64,000 nucleotides of DNA from Owenia fusiformis (Eukaryota; Annelida; Polychaeta; Sabellida; Oweniidae), in assembly GCA_903813345.2 (NCBI GenBank), contig CAIIXF020000006.1:12280348-12344347 (forward strand), written 5' to 3'. Below are positions 23,410 to 34,562 of this stretch, in pieces. The stretch's first letter is position 1, and each line of letters starts with the position of its first letter. The position numbers and the translations under genes are program-made. The notes below the pieces were generated by a model. It was not told the DNA's origin. It was given only the letters and a program-made list of their open reading frames with translations, and ran no database searches.

Positions 23410-24835
23410 GGATAAGAATTGCACCTAAACTTAAACATAAACATTTTATAGTGATGTAGCAGTGTTTGACCTATGTATAACATCAGAAACCAAACAAGCT
23501 GCTCTGTAGTGCAATCTATCACTGAAGTTTACTGTAAATTATATCACAATAATCAAAATGTGGCACAATGACTGCATTGTAAATTGTTTCCAGGTGTTTA
23601 CTCTTAAGAAGTTTGTTAAGCTTCTTTCAAGGTCTCATCAGAAAAATTACTCTTGTGGTAAGTTGATCAATATGATCATTTAAGTTCAAATGTTGATTCA
23701 GAATTAGCCCCAAGTGCTTATGACTATTGCATCTTGGTATCAGTTCATATCCTAGATATAAAGGGGGTGGTTCAATAATTAAGTTTCGAGTTCCCTTGAA
23801 AATCAAATCGGCGCGTTTTGTGCTTTAAAAGTCATTTTCCATGTATATGCCCATAGAGCAAGATTATCCAAGTCATTTTGAATGGGTTGGTGTATATTAA
23901 TACAATTCACACTTTTCTCACAGGAGGAGTATAGACTGAAGTGCCATCGGCAAACATAAAGGTTTTTGAATGCAAATTATCAGGAAGATCATTCACATAT
24001 AATAGAATAAGCAAAGGTCCTAATACTGACCCTTGAGGAACTCCGGCATTAATGACTAAATTGTAATGCAGATTATTTGAATTGTTTGTATTGTCGTTAG
24101 GATTTTCATTGGACCAATTCGAATAGCTATTATTCACTTTTACTCATCTGTTGGATAAATATAAGTCATTAGTTTAATAAAGTTTTCCTGACAACCGTAA
24201 CCTTTAAGTACATAGGGTGCATAGGGTGGTCCAAAAATCATTTACACTTTTGACAACGTAGCATTTTCTAACGACTGGAAAATTTCCAAATTTTTTCATA
24301 GACCTGTCCTCCAGACATGTAAGTTTTGTGTGGGAAATTTTCCAGTCGTTAGAAAATGCTACGTTGTGAAACGTTTTTGGACCACTCTGTAACTAAAGTT
24401 TGTGCGGAATTAGGTCAAAAGCTGACATCAGGTATAAAACAGAGCGAACATTTCTACTGTTGTCAATTTGAGCATGAATATCATGAACAATATTGCTTAA
24501 TTGATTAACTGTACTGTGTTTCGGTAGAAAACCACTCTGAAGTTTATAAATCAAATTATTTTATAAAAGAAAAGATAAAAAAGTTTGTGGATAATTGTTT
24601 CAATTGCTTTTGAAAGGCTGCTTATTTGTAAAGAGGAGTTATAAACCCATCTTTCCATATATCTTAAAGATTTTATTAAAAAGCTCAGCAGCTGGTATTG
24701 CTAGAGATTTAGCACATACTTTTAACATTGTGGTAGATAAATTACCAGGCCCACGTGTTAGAAATATCAAGATCGTTTAAAATGTAGAATACTTCGTCAG
24801 GAGTGGTTTCACTAAGTAAATAAAGAAACACATTA
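23410..24835 (-). pseudogene. Second LINE reverse transcriptase remnant, minus strand
   Basis: Read on the minus strand from 24830 down, pieces of RT appear in order. First comes a DEVFYILNDLDIS-type start and AKSLAIPAAELFNKIFK. Next are YKLQSGFLPKHSTVNQL and RNVRSVLYLMSAFDLI. Then, after a nested element (24224-24389), come GVPQGSVLGPLLILLYVNDLP and FADGTSVY. Here the catalytic YADD-type Asp pair is Ala-Asp-Gly, so the second Asp is lost. The remnant ends with a KHLGLILNQHLNLNDHI-type thumb region and HFDYCDIIY. The open piece 24137-23907 is just the core. Many stops and shifts make it a dead copy, related to the LINE at the window start but not close. Confidence 0.85.
24224..24389. mobile_element. 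166-bp palindromic mariner-type MITE nested in the LINE
   Basis: Starts GGGTGGTCCAAAAA and ends TTTTTGGACCACTCTG, flanked by TA on both sides (24222-24223, 24390-24391). The inner arms ACGTAGCATTTTCTAACGAC and GTCGTTAGAAAATGCTACGT are perfect complements. There is no coding sequence. It interrupts the LINE between LMSAFDLI and the GVPQGS block. Confidence 0.82.
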
Positions 24836-25615
24836 GAGAGATTTCGCACCTAGTGAAAGTACAACTTATAACGTATACTTATACTTATAGGTAAACGTAC
24901 AAGGTGTTTCATAATGTGTGCTTTTCGTCAGGAAAGATCTTCTCGGACTGTAATAAATACAAGTCAAAGGGATGCCATTTGTACTTTCTTGAATTGTAGC
25001 ATGTTTATTTGATCCAAATGTGTTTGTCTAGAATAAAATAGGCTCATATATAGTACATATGTTATAGAACCATCTCTTCTCAAATTGACTTTTGGAGATG
25101 CTCGTTATGAAACACCCTGTATGTCATATGTTGAGCTACTGAATGGGTCGTTTCCAGGAATTGCTAGAACCTACTGGTTTGATTGGTGTTTCAAATTGAT
25201 GGTTAAAGTATTTGACTGGATACTGTTCCCACTCAGCCAATTATCATCTACGTAAATATACCGTTTTGTAAGTTCACTGAACTTATACTGATCATGAAAA
25301 CATTGAAATAATCAACTTGTTTATGTAATGACTCACTTTAAAGAATCATGACTCACTTTAAAGGATCGTGTTTATAATACACTACAACAACAAGGACACG
25401 GAAGCAAGCATTTAATTATAATGTGCATAATCTACACGTGCAGATGACAGTGCATTCACAGTCTCTAGTTGATGGAGCTTTTCTATAACGGGAATAGTTA
25501 TGTTCCATTAAGTGCAATTTAAAATTGATTTTAGTAAATATAATAGTTTGACATGACCCTTTAAACTATACGTATACGTATAAGTTGTACTTTCACTTAT
25601 GTGCGAAATCTCTCT
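24835..25615. mobile_element. TIR element of 781 bp with a nested MITE
   Basis: Ends AGAGAGATTTCGCAC... and ...GTGCGAAATCTCTCT, with GAAAGTACAACTTAT in the same inverted relation further in. ATT flanks both sides (24832-24834, 25616-25618). A smaller element lies inside at 24900-25119. No gene. Confidence 0.75.
24900..25119. mobile_element. Nested Tc1/mariner-like MITE
   Basis: Begins CAAGGTGTTTCATAA and ends TTATGAAACACCCTG, flanked by TA (24898-24899, 25120-25121). 220 bp, no coding sequence. Confidence 0.72.
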
Positions 25616-25643
25616 ATTTTATACATCAAATGAAACAACCTTA

Positions 25644-26453
25644 CCCCCCTATCACACCAAACTAGTTCTTACCCGTTCTTGCCAGTCCTACGAAAACGTC
25701 GTCAAACGGGCTCAATCTGGCTGTGGTTGGGAAATATGTCTGAAATAATTAGCTTCTTCGTTCTTAAACAGTCTTCAATACGTCCATCTCGTTCGCAGTT
25801 CGTTCAGGTCGCACCACGTCGGAGTGCAACGTCGTAGAACGCGTCCCTTAGTCTAGAAGGTCAACATGACCTGATTACAGAACGGTATGGTCGTCATCGA
25901 ATTTTGAATCGATTCAAAATTCTAAAATCACATTCCCGTCTGAGAACGTTCATAAAGTTCGTAAATAGACCTTAGAAAGTTGCAGCTACGTTCATTCCGT
26001 TCGCACACAGTTTAAAACCAGTTTTGAAGAACGCAGTGGCAACTTGTTTGGTGTGATAGCTATATTTTTGCTAACTCGTTCATAAGCAGTGTTAAATACG
26101 TTCTTAATCAGTTTAAACCCGTTTGCAATTAGTTCTATCTCGTTCTCAACACGTCCGCAGACAGTTCAACTCGTTGTTAAAACGTCCCTGGTAGGATTGA
26201 AGTACGACGGTTCCGTTCGTAGTACGTCCAGCTCGTCGTTAGTACGTTGTCACTCGTTCTAATTGTAGAACGTGACGACCACGAGAACATTTTGAGCATT
26301 GTCTAAGTTCTAGAGGACCTACCCGTTCAAGTACGTTCGATGAAGTTTGTAAATAGATCCCAAACGGTTCTTAGTAGGTCCAGTCCGTTCGTATACAGTT
26401 GAAGCCCGTTTTCGAGAACGCAGTGAGAACTAGTTTGGTGTGATAGTAGGGTT
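25644..26453. mobile_element. CTATCACACC-family TIR element, copy A (two-part)
   Basis: Begins with a C-run then CTATCACACCAAACTAGTT and ends with AACTAGTTTGGTGTGATAG. An extra internal copy of the right end, GGTGTGATAG, lies at 26050-26059, so it looks like a 0.4-kb unit joined to a second unit of the family. A central AT palindrome of the type GAATCGATTC lies near 25907-25930. Relatives are at 29145-31254 and 48286-48710. There is no gene. Confidence 0.78.
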
Positions 26454-26597
26454 AGATGAGCATCATAACGAAGATGATAAACTGCAATCTGTTATAACCT
26501 TTTTGATGATTCCTATCATACTACATTAACACATAACCAACAAATCAGTATTAGTTATCATTTCTTAAATCGCCGTCAATACTTTATAACCCAGGCA

Positions 26598-26603
26598 TTT
26601 ATT
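26598..26603 (-). terminator. Polyadenylation signal AATAAA of the hydrolase gene
   Basis: Minus-strand AATAAA (plus TTTATT), 131-136 bp beyond the stop codon of exon 5. It is the first canonical one downstream. Confidence 0.55.
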
Positions 26604-26733
26604 TAGCATGTCAACTTATGTATAATTCATGGTCTACTCTTATTTCAAAATATTAACTTTCAATTTAACTTCAATGAATTCGAAGAATGTAGCCTGTGCT
26701 TCTCTTGTAGGCATCAATGGGCCCAAATATTTT

Positions 26734-27413
26734 CTAGATTAGTGTAGTAGAAGTCAGAGCAAAAGCCATCATAGAATACAGACAGAGCCTAGAGAGGCTG
26801 GTATCACTTGCCAACGATACATCACATTCTCTCTCTTCAGTTGTTGGGTTCATTCTGGAATTTTGGAAATCGACATCATCTATACTAAGGCTTGAAAAAT
26901 CATTAACCACTCCAGTTTCTGATAAAATGGTGAAGACAACACGTTTGGCACATCCGTAACATTCTCCTGTAGATTCAGCTACAAAAGCATGGGGACCTCC
27001 ACTCGGGTAAAGATGGTACTCCTCACATCCTTTCGTCATAACTAATGTAGCTCTGTTTGGATCAACTTTTATTTTGACCTCGTCATCCAGATTTGCATAA
27101 ATTCCAGTGTAGGTTTCGACAGAGGAGGTTGTGTTTTTGGACTTATCTATCCTCGTAGGATATATGTCAAAAAGTCCGCAGAATGAACCTTCTTTTGCGG
27201 GAAGAGTGTAATTACACGCGTAACTGATGTTGTAGATGGGAGTGTTGCCACGGAGGATGTCTGCGATGTAAAAGTGAATGAATGACATAGTTGCGTGCGA
27301 ATCAACTCCACGGGGTCCAGTAAGGGTAGTATAAATGCCAAGATTCCATTGCTTGAACAGTGTCAATATAGTATCGTGTGTTCCATAACCACCGTGTTGT
27401 ATAAAGTTGCTCT
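26734..27413 (-). CDS. Exon 5 of the beta-lactamase-like gene (HGG motif, hydrophobic C-terminus)
   Basis: The acceptor CGCATTCCATTCCAG|AG has a good pyrimidine tract and gives the right phase. It encodes NFIQHGGYGTHDTILTLF (third motif), then a C-terminal domain with NISY, NYTL and NTTS sequons and several Cys, ending LCLYSMMAFALTSTTLI and a stop. Open frames further upstream in the other phases are intron. Confidence 0.87.
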
Positions 27414-30400
27414 CTGGAATGGAATGCGAAAAGGTGCTTTGTTCCATTTATCATAACATGGAAAGTCAGCATCACCACTTTCCACTGGGTCTCTGATACT
27501 ACAACAGATGAAACTACCAACACAGTGACTAAGAATGAATATGGTATTCACAACAGTTAAGAAAAGCACTAAACTAACTACGCATTATCATAAAGAAACA
27601 ATTTACAATATATCATTGTTGGTGTACGTGTTAAAAAATAAATATTTATCAGAATTAATGGCTAGGGGGTGGTTTTTTTGCCCACCCTGTATTTTCTGAA
27701 TAGCTGAAAAGTGCTGACATAATAGATGTCATCCTTGTTGGTCTTTGATGTTCTAGGGCCAGACCTCCACTCACTCCAATGCTAGAAACTTGCAATAGTC
27801 ACTTAATTTCATGATTTATCGAAGAGTGTTGGTTGAATCTGTCTGAAACTTGAATGTCATACTATTGGATGACCCTGTCAATGTACATATTGTGATTAAC
27901 CATGAAAATATTGGTTGCCATACGAATAAACCAAGGTTTTAATGAATTTCAGCATTGCACCAATGGAGATTTGGCCCAAGTTATTTTAAAATGTCATAGG
28001 AAATGATTTAAATGACATGACTGTTTGAATCAAAGCTATAATTGGAGAAAATTTGTCACTGAATCCAAATATGCTATCAAAAATTAAGAAAAGTAATTCA
28101 TTAGAGTAAAAAGTGCAAATCTCTTATAATCTCATGTAAAAACGAGAATTAGCGAGATTCCAAAGCTATTTAGAAATTCCTCTATTGTATGTTATCTTAT
28201 GTACAGAATGTACTAGTCGCATAGTTCAAGTTAATGATCCAACGCTTAAACTGTTTTCACTCACCTCTGAAATTCCCCATCCAAAACCCCATACCATAAG
28301 CATACACTCTCCATGTTTCATCAACATCATCCAGACCATCAATCTCAAGGAAGGATGTGTTAAAAATTGATGACTTGGTTCGGCTTGTACATTTCCCTCA
28401 ATATGTTAGGGTCAACAATTGAATTGAGGGATCCGTCATTTCTATACGCCCCAAGGTGGAAATTCATGTACTCCACCATATCTTCTGCTGTTGTCATGAC
28501 ACCCATTGCTGCCGCATCTAAGGTTTCACTGTAAGTAGTTGTCATTTAGAATGTGAATTAAATATTTTAGATAGAGGTTTGAAGTATTTAGAAGGAACCG
28601 AACGATGCGCTAAATTGACAATATGGGATAAGAAACATACTTACGTGAGTTCACCTTCACTGGGAGTTGAATCGATGATCACAATCTCTTCGTTAACTAA
28701 ACTATAACCATACGCAAACTTGCCAAGGGACTCATTATATCGATGAGCGAGGGAAGGGAATGTCGAGTTCATCTTCAATGGGGTAAAGATTCGTTCATGC
28801 ATCAGTTGTGAAAATGATTTGTTTGTCAGATGTTCAAGTATCGCAGCAGCAAGGAAATAATTTGAGTCAACATAGCAGAAACTTTCTCGCATCCCCATTA
28901 CTGGTTCAGTGCATTTTAGCACGCTGAATAGTAACAAGTTCAAGTCATGTGACTATATGCTACAGGATGACCAAAACAGAAACTCCTCAATCCGATTCTT
29001 AATCTAGTGTTCGCCATATATGTTTAGTCCTATATAAAGATGGCAGTTGTGCAGTTCATACATACAACTGCTCTTATAAACTGGTTGAATGTGCTGCCGC
29101 CTTTTTATGAATTCCTTCTATGAGAGCAAGCCAAACCAAAAAGCCTAACCCTACTATCACACCAAACTAGTTCTCACTACGTTCTCGGAAACGGGTTTAA
29201 ACTGTGCACGAACGGATTTGACGTACTAAGAACCCACTAACAGACTAAGAACCGTATGGGATCTGTTTACAAGCTTCATGAAACTACTCGAACGAGTAGG
29301 TCCTCCAGAACTTCGAGCATGCTCAAAATTTTCTGGTGATCGTCACGTTCTGCAATCAGAAATAGTGACAACCTACTTAAGATGACCTGGACGCACTGGG
29401 GACACACTACGAACGGACGTGTGTAGGGACGTATTACGACGTTGTGTAGTCAGGCGAACGTGAGTGAATATGGAAAACATCGCACTGAGTATTTCCGCAA
29501 TCAGGAAAATAGGGGATTATAAATGCGTTCTGCACGGATTAGGGACACGATGTTTACTATTTTAGAACAAGTTCAACCGTATGGAAATTTGGTGAATAAT
29601 TCAGTAACATATTAGGACGTATTGAGAACGAGGTACAACTAATTGACAACTGGTTTAAACTGATTAAGGACGTAATTGAACTGCTTGGATACGTTGTGTA
29701 GACGAGACGAACGCACAATTTAACCCGATATAAACTTGATACCAATGTACTGCAGACGGAAAAAAGACGAGATGAAATATTAAAAACTGCTTATGAACGA
29801 ATTAACAAAAATAGCTATCACACCAGAACCAGTTGTCACTGCGTTCCTCAAAACGTTCCCAAATCGGTTTTTAAACTGTGTGCGAACTGAATGAACGTAC
29901 CTACAACGTTCTCACGGGGTACCATCGAATAATTTTGGCAACGTACCGGAGAACGACATTTTACTAAGAAATGGCAATAATTTAGCACAATATATTTTTT
30001 AACTAGAGTTCTATTTTGATTTTGACAAAAGTAAGTACTCCATGCAATAACTATTTCATTCATGAGTTTGTAGGAATTCTGTTGGAACCCAGTTCTGATC
30101 AAGTACGAAGTTATTGAAATCGGCGCAGACGGACTTTACTCCGAAAGATGGTTTTTCGATTATAACTTTTCACAACATTTAAGTATAGACTTTTGAAAAA
30201 AGTACAGAATAGTCCTTATACTTTTGAATAATTCTGTTATTTCTGATTCACACGACTCTGATTTGTTTAATTAAAAAAAAAGTTTTAAAAATATAACTTA
30301 GGAACGTAACCGGAGCTGGGAACGTAACCGGAGCAGATCAGTTGAATTATTTAATCAAAAAAATTAAAATATATGATTTAAAGCACATATACTAATTTAA

Positions 30401-32785
30401 AAACATACGGGATTGTTCGAATGCGTATTTATTAATATATATGCTTTAAATCATATATTTTATTTTTTTAAATTATATAATTCAACTGATCTGCTCCGGT
30501 TACGTTCCCAGCTCCGGTTACGTTCCTAAGTAATATTTTTAAAACTTTTTTTTTAATTAAACAAATCAGAGTCGTGTGAATCAGAAGTAACAGAATTATT
30601 CAATAGTATAAGGACTATTCTGTACTTTTTTCAAAAGTCTATACTTAAATGTTGTAAAAAGTTATAATCGAAAAACCATCTTTCGGAGTAAAGTCCGACT
30701 GCGCCGATTTCAATAACTTCGTACTTGATCAGAACTGGGTTCCAACAGAATTCCTACAAACTCATGAATGAAATAGCCATTGCATGGAATACTTACTTTT
30801 GTCAAAATCAAAGTAGAACTCTAGTTAAAAAATATATTGTGCTAAATTATTGCCATTTCTTAGTAAAATGTCGTTCTCCGGTACGTTGCCAAAATTATTC
30901 GATGGTACCCCGTGGTTCTACGGTCTGTTTACGAACTTCATGGACTTTCCCGGACGGGGAATGTGATTTAGAATTTTGAATCGATTCAAAATTCGATGGC
31001 GACCATACCGTTCTGTAATCAGGTCATGATGACCTTCTAGACTAAGGGACGCGTTAAACGACGTTGCACACCAACGTGGTGCGACCTGAACGAACTGCGA
31101 ACGAGACTGCGAACGTATTGAAGACTGTTGATGAACGAAGTAGCTAATTATTTAAACATATTTCCCGACCACAGCCAGATTGAGCCCGTTTTACGACGTT
31201 TTCGTAAGACTGGCAAGAACGGGTAAGAACTAGTTTTGTGTGATAGGGGGGTTAGTTAAGCGTTCATGTCCTGTTTAAGAACCCATATTCTTACGATTGA
31301 AATGAATTATACCAATACTCTCCCATATGAATCTACTTACCCGCCCGGTGATCCGACTAAATGGATGGAGGGGCGAGGGGTAGGCGATTTTTGCACGAAA
31401 ATTCATGAGAATTTTCTAGAGAAAACGTGAAAATTTCAATGGTTTTTCTATAGATCAGGTAACAATGGTCTACATGACCTGTAATAGATACTTATAGGGG
31501 CGTTATTACAAAACGAATATCCTTGCCGGTTTTTAAAAATACGTTTACATACGTTGTATAAAACATAATCGAAAAATATTAAAATTGGATGGAGGGTGGG
31601 AGTGAATTAAATGGAGGGGAGTAATGTGTCTACAAGACATGATAAGAGATGTGACTTGACTTTATTTCGTATAACTCCAAGTTCCCCCATTTTCACTCTT
31701 CAGAGATGTAACATCCAGTTTCTTACTGAGCTGTAGAGTTCATTTCTCATATTAATAACGAATTCGTGTACATTTGTTCCATCTCAAATACATATTACTC
31801 CCCCCTCCATCCAATTTTCATATTTTTCGATTACGTTATGGAAACTTATTTTTAAAAACGTATTTATTACAGGTCATATATAGATCAGTTTGATTTCGAA
31901 TTTTGTAATCACGTCATGACTAACATATATGGCAGAATATTGTGATGGAAGCCTTGGATCCAATCCTCCTTGGTTTTGAGTGAAACACTTCAAAAACGAA
32001 GAAGAGACATTTTTGTAATACCATGTATTGACTGCCTAGAAACAGATTGTGATTTGGTACATAGTTTCTTTAAACAATTTAGAAAAATTGATCTGTGGCC
32101 ACAAGCGAAATTCTGATTTTTCGTCAATAGATTCAAGATGGCCGCCAAGGCCTCTTGTGGTGCTTGTAAACTTACTAAACTTACTCTAAGAACTCAGTCA
32201 CTGAACTGAATTGAATTGGCACAGTCAGAGGTTCTTCGGGAAAGCCACTCGCTTGACCAAGCAAGTCTCTTAACCGCAATCCTTTATTTCTCTCCTCATC
32301 TCGAAATCGGAACTTCGGCAACAGATCTGTGATCAAGGAGTCCCACGATATCCTTAATTAAATTGAAACAGATTAAACTGGTATATTTTGAACAAACTTT
32401 GTTCCCAAACTATATACTTAAATTGTTAATATAGTATTTGAACTATTTTTCCTATAATGTAATAGTTTTAACATGATACTTACCCTGTCTCTTCTATCAA
32501 TTGTGCGAATAATGTTACAACGAACGACTTGCTTATGGAGTATATGAAGTGTATAGTCTCGCCATCATCAGGTACCTTGTTCTCTAAATCTGCATAGCCG
32601 TAGCCCGTCGTGTAAAGAGGTTCGTTGTCCTGCACAATGGCAAGGTTCATCCCAATCTTTCCTCTGCATTCGAGGATCTCATTTATGAATGTGTCTATGT
32701 TTGCTTTCATCTCTGGCCAGTCAGTCTGGGCTTTGGAGAATCCCAGTACCAAAACGAGCATTAATAAAGTCTGGATGTTCGCCAT
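26734..32785 (-). CDS. Secreted serine beta-lactamase/PBP-like hydrolase, five exons, one frameshift
   Basis: Minus-strand exons are 32785-32484, 32352-32185, 28923-28645, 28528-28265 and 27413-26734. Every junction has GT/AG and agreeing phase. Their sum is 1693 nt, one more than a multiple of 3, which matches a single extra A in the A5 run at 28362-28366. Corrected length is 563 residues. The class C beta-lactamase/penicillin-binding fold shows as Ser83-x-x-Lys86 (IYSISKSF), a Tyr174 motif reading YVD instead of the usual YxN, a PLKMNSTF helix and His344-Gly-Gly (QHGGYG). Residues 1-20 look like a signal peptide. The last 17 residues are hydrophobic, so a GPI or membrane anchor is possible. 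Several N-x-S/T sites are present. In animals such proteins (LACTB relatives and lineage-expanded paralogues) act on peptides or esters. The substrate is unknown here. The frameshift may be a pseudogene mutation, an allele or a read error. Confidence 0.87.
28265..28528 (-). CDS. Exon 4 of the beta-lactamase-like gene, carries the frameshift
   Basis: The acceptor is ACTTACAG|T and the donor TTCAGAG|GTGAGT. It encodes AAAMGVMTTAEDMVEYMNFH and, after the shift, TWRVYAYGMGFWMGNFR. A run of five A (plus strand 28362-28366) is one base too long to keep frame. Read as it stands, the protein would stop two codons later, after about 312 residues. Confidence 0.83.
28645..28923 (-). CDS. Exon 3 of the beta-lactamase-like gene (YVD motif)
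   Basis: The acceptor is TTACTATTCAG|C and the donor CTCAC|GTAAGT. It encodes ESFCYVDSNYFLAAAILEHL and IFTPLKMNSTF. The second catalytic motif, normally Tyr-x-Asn, reads Tyr174-Val-Asp176. Confidence 0.87.
29145..31254. mobile_element. CTATCACACC-family TIR element, copy B, in intron 2
   Basis: Starts CTAACCCTACTATCACACC and ends GGTGTGATAGGGGGGTTAG. It is in reverse orientation to copy A. It has the same two-part structure, with the internal TAGCTATCACACC at about 29815, and it is split by the 1-kb palindrome at 29913-30914. It fills most of intron 2 of the hydrolase gene. No gene. Confidence 0.8.
29913..30914. mobile_element. 1-kb near-perfect palindrome (fold-back element), 5-bp target duplication
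   Basis: The arms of about 490 bp are almost exact inverted copies around a centre near 30413. Ends are CACGGGGTACCATCG and CGATGGTACCCCGTG, flanked by GTTCT at 29908-29912 and 30915-30919. Removing it restores the CTATCACACC-family sequence as in copy A. Each arm holds the same roughly 65-codon open frame (30102-29908 minus, 30725-30920 plus), with no recognised domain. CAC-beginning ends and a 5-bp duplication resemble Transib-type transposons, but this is only a hint. Confidence 0.85.
31255..32183. other. Rest of intron 2, 5' side; no extra exon seen
   Basis: Contains a loose inverted pair (CTCCCTCCATCC-type text near 31575-31615 and 31800-31830) suggesting one more decayed fold-back element. 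No splice-compatible coding segment other than exon 2 is needed, since phases already agree. Confidence 0.5.
32185..32352 (-). CDS. Exon 2 of the beta-lactamase-like gene
   Basis: Found by phase and by the family pattern following SxxK: LLPKFRFRDEERNKGLRLRD then LLGQASGF, matching the usual 'LP.F...NKGLTLRDLLSHTSG' region. The acceptor is TTAATTAAG|G and the donor TTAGA|GTAAGT. 168 nt, too short for a long-ORF screen. Confidence 0.85.
32484..32785 (-). CDS. Exon 1 of the beta-lactamase-like gene (signal peptide, SxxK)
   Basis: The ATG at 32785 is preferred over the in-frame one at 32818 because it has A at -3 and G at +4 and directly starts a signal peptide (MANIQTLLMLVLVLGFSKAQ). It carries the catalytic Ser83-Ile-Ser-Lys86. 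The donor is AGG|GTAAGT at 32483. Confidence 0.88.
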
Positions 32786-32859
32786 TGTGGTGTTGGGACG
32801 GCGTACGAGACGAAACAATTACTTTCAAACTGAGAAAAAGTTTGCATACAAGTATTGAA

Positions 32860-33700
32860 GGTGCAGGCTAAATGTAAATAAATTGACATACTGAAGTTAT
32901 ATTTATTATTCTTGTCACGACTCTGGCGACTGAACGCAGAATGGTAAAACTTATTTTCTTTGTTTTTGTGAGCTTGTTGAAAAGTGACGTACGACGGTAC
33001 AAGTCAAATAATGGCGGTGGCACTTAAATTCTCCTTAAAATATGAATTATAGTAAGGTGATTGTTTACTGAGTTTTATTTCAAAAGAAGATATGTGATGA
33101 ATGAGGATAAGTATGTGGTGCAATCAAATACCAAATACACTAAAGACAAAATTAGCCAAACATTTGACGAACATAAAACATTTTATCCAAAAGTAGGCCA
33201 GGTTTCATGTTAGAAATAGGTCAGATAGTAAACGTTTCACAAGCCAGTAGAACCACTTTTTAATTTCAACAATGCACTTGTTCTCAGATAGAAGATAGCT
33301 AACCAATCCATCAAATTGAAGCTCTACAGCAGTTTCGTTCAGTGTGCACAATGGCATTTAGAAGGTTTTCGCAAGGTCAGGGTAATTTAGAAGCAAAATG
33401 GCTATACTAATACAATTATGTCGAGATTGAATCATTTTCAATATTCAAAACTTGTACATCCATAAAACTGCCAACCCTCAACGAACACACTCTTAGTTTT
33501 CATATTTAAATAAATATTTCATTTCGTTTCATGAAATCAATTCAAAGACCATCTAGTGTTAATAGCCTAATTCAACCCTGGACACGTGTGTCTCCGGGGA
33601 AGAGTTGGAACACTCTCGTAGCTCAGTGCAGTTGGGATGCCACACCCGCATGAGATCAAGAGCAGACAGTCGCTTCAGAAATTAAGTTATGGATAAACTA
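32860..33700. other. Upstream region of the hydrolase gene; no gene seen
   Basis: The promoter is presumably here for the minus-strand gene. I see no convincing TATA box or other decisive element. Confidence 0.4.
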
Positions 33701-33714
33701 TGAGTACTGGGTTT

Positions 33715-34030
33715 TAGGAGGAATGATAGCCGAGGGCCTAGGCCTGAGACTTTTAGTTTTCATAAGACACAGTACGAATGGTTTATCTAACTCAAACCCC
33801 ACACTGGCTCAATGAAAGGTTTTTGGCCCATGATCCAATTTTAAGAAATTTTGATTTCTTTTGTATTGACTATACGGTAAGTGTGCTGAGGAGTGAGCGT
33901 GTAATTAGTTCAGCTTTAGTGCACTGCATGTAACAGGTCAGGTACAGTTTGGGAGTTTTAATTTCTTTTGTTTTACTATTCAACTATTAAATGAGTGGAG
34001 AGGGTGAAATCAAATCAGCTTTAGTATACT
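33715..34030. repeat. Dispersed repeat family R1, copy 1
   Basis: Shares AATGGTTTATCTA, GTCCATGATCCAATTTTA-like and GTGCACTGCATGTAACAGG segments, in order, with 36357-36680, and part of it is inverted at 45955-46070. There is no coding sequence and no clear termini. Confidence 0.7.
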
Positions 34031-34562
34031 CCATTAAAAACAATAGAAAAAGAATGCATTCTTCTTTGTTACAACTGTATATTCTTTAAAATACCTACAT
34101 GACTTAAGTGGGGCTTAATACAAATTAAACGTGACGGGGGTAGAATTAAGACCTTGACACATTTCAGTTGTAGCTACCTCACTCTAGCATTAATTACTTC
34201 GAATGCTTGACATTGAGGAATGCTTAATTACCTTTGAATTTGTTCTTGTGAAGATTTGTGGCTCTTCAAATAATCATTGATATATCATGAATTCATTAAA
34301 CTTCATAATGGTGTCAACAACCATTTTTCATTTGATCTTTTTGTACTTAAGTGGTCAAACACAAGCGTTGATGGATAAACATGCCTTGATCCATATTATT
34401 AGGATATCATTTTTTATCATTGCATACGTTTACGTAGGCTTTTACGTTAACATTATACTCATTTTACAAAGCGCACTACTACTTTGCACATTTGTAAGAA
34501 GCATACGAATAGGGATAGGAATCTGTATATTTTTACGCCATCGAAACATTCCCTTATATATA

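Noticed and set aside
24049-24070. Retrovirus-like origin for the minus-strand RT
   Set aside because: The motif set and lack of LTR, protease and integrase place it with non-LTR elements.
27302-27569. Open frames just upstream of hydrolase exon 5 (including DPVESGDADF-like peptide)
   Set aside because: I first took them as coding with a second frameshift. The acceptor CGCATTCCATTCCAG gives the right phase with no shift, so they are intron.
28362-28392. A 31-nt intron (donor GTCATC, acceptor CTTGAG) to explain the exon 4 frame break
   Set aside because: The phase would work, but the length is far below known animal introns. A single-base indel is simpler.
29848-30979. Mirror-image frames starting MIRTGFQQNSYKLMNE
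   Set aside because: They are the two arms of the 1-kb palindrome read outward. There is no separate evidence of coding.
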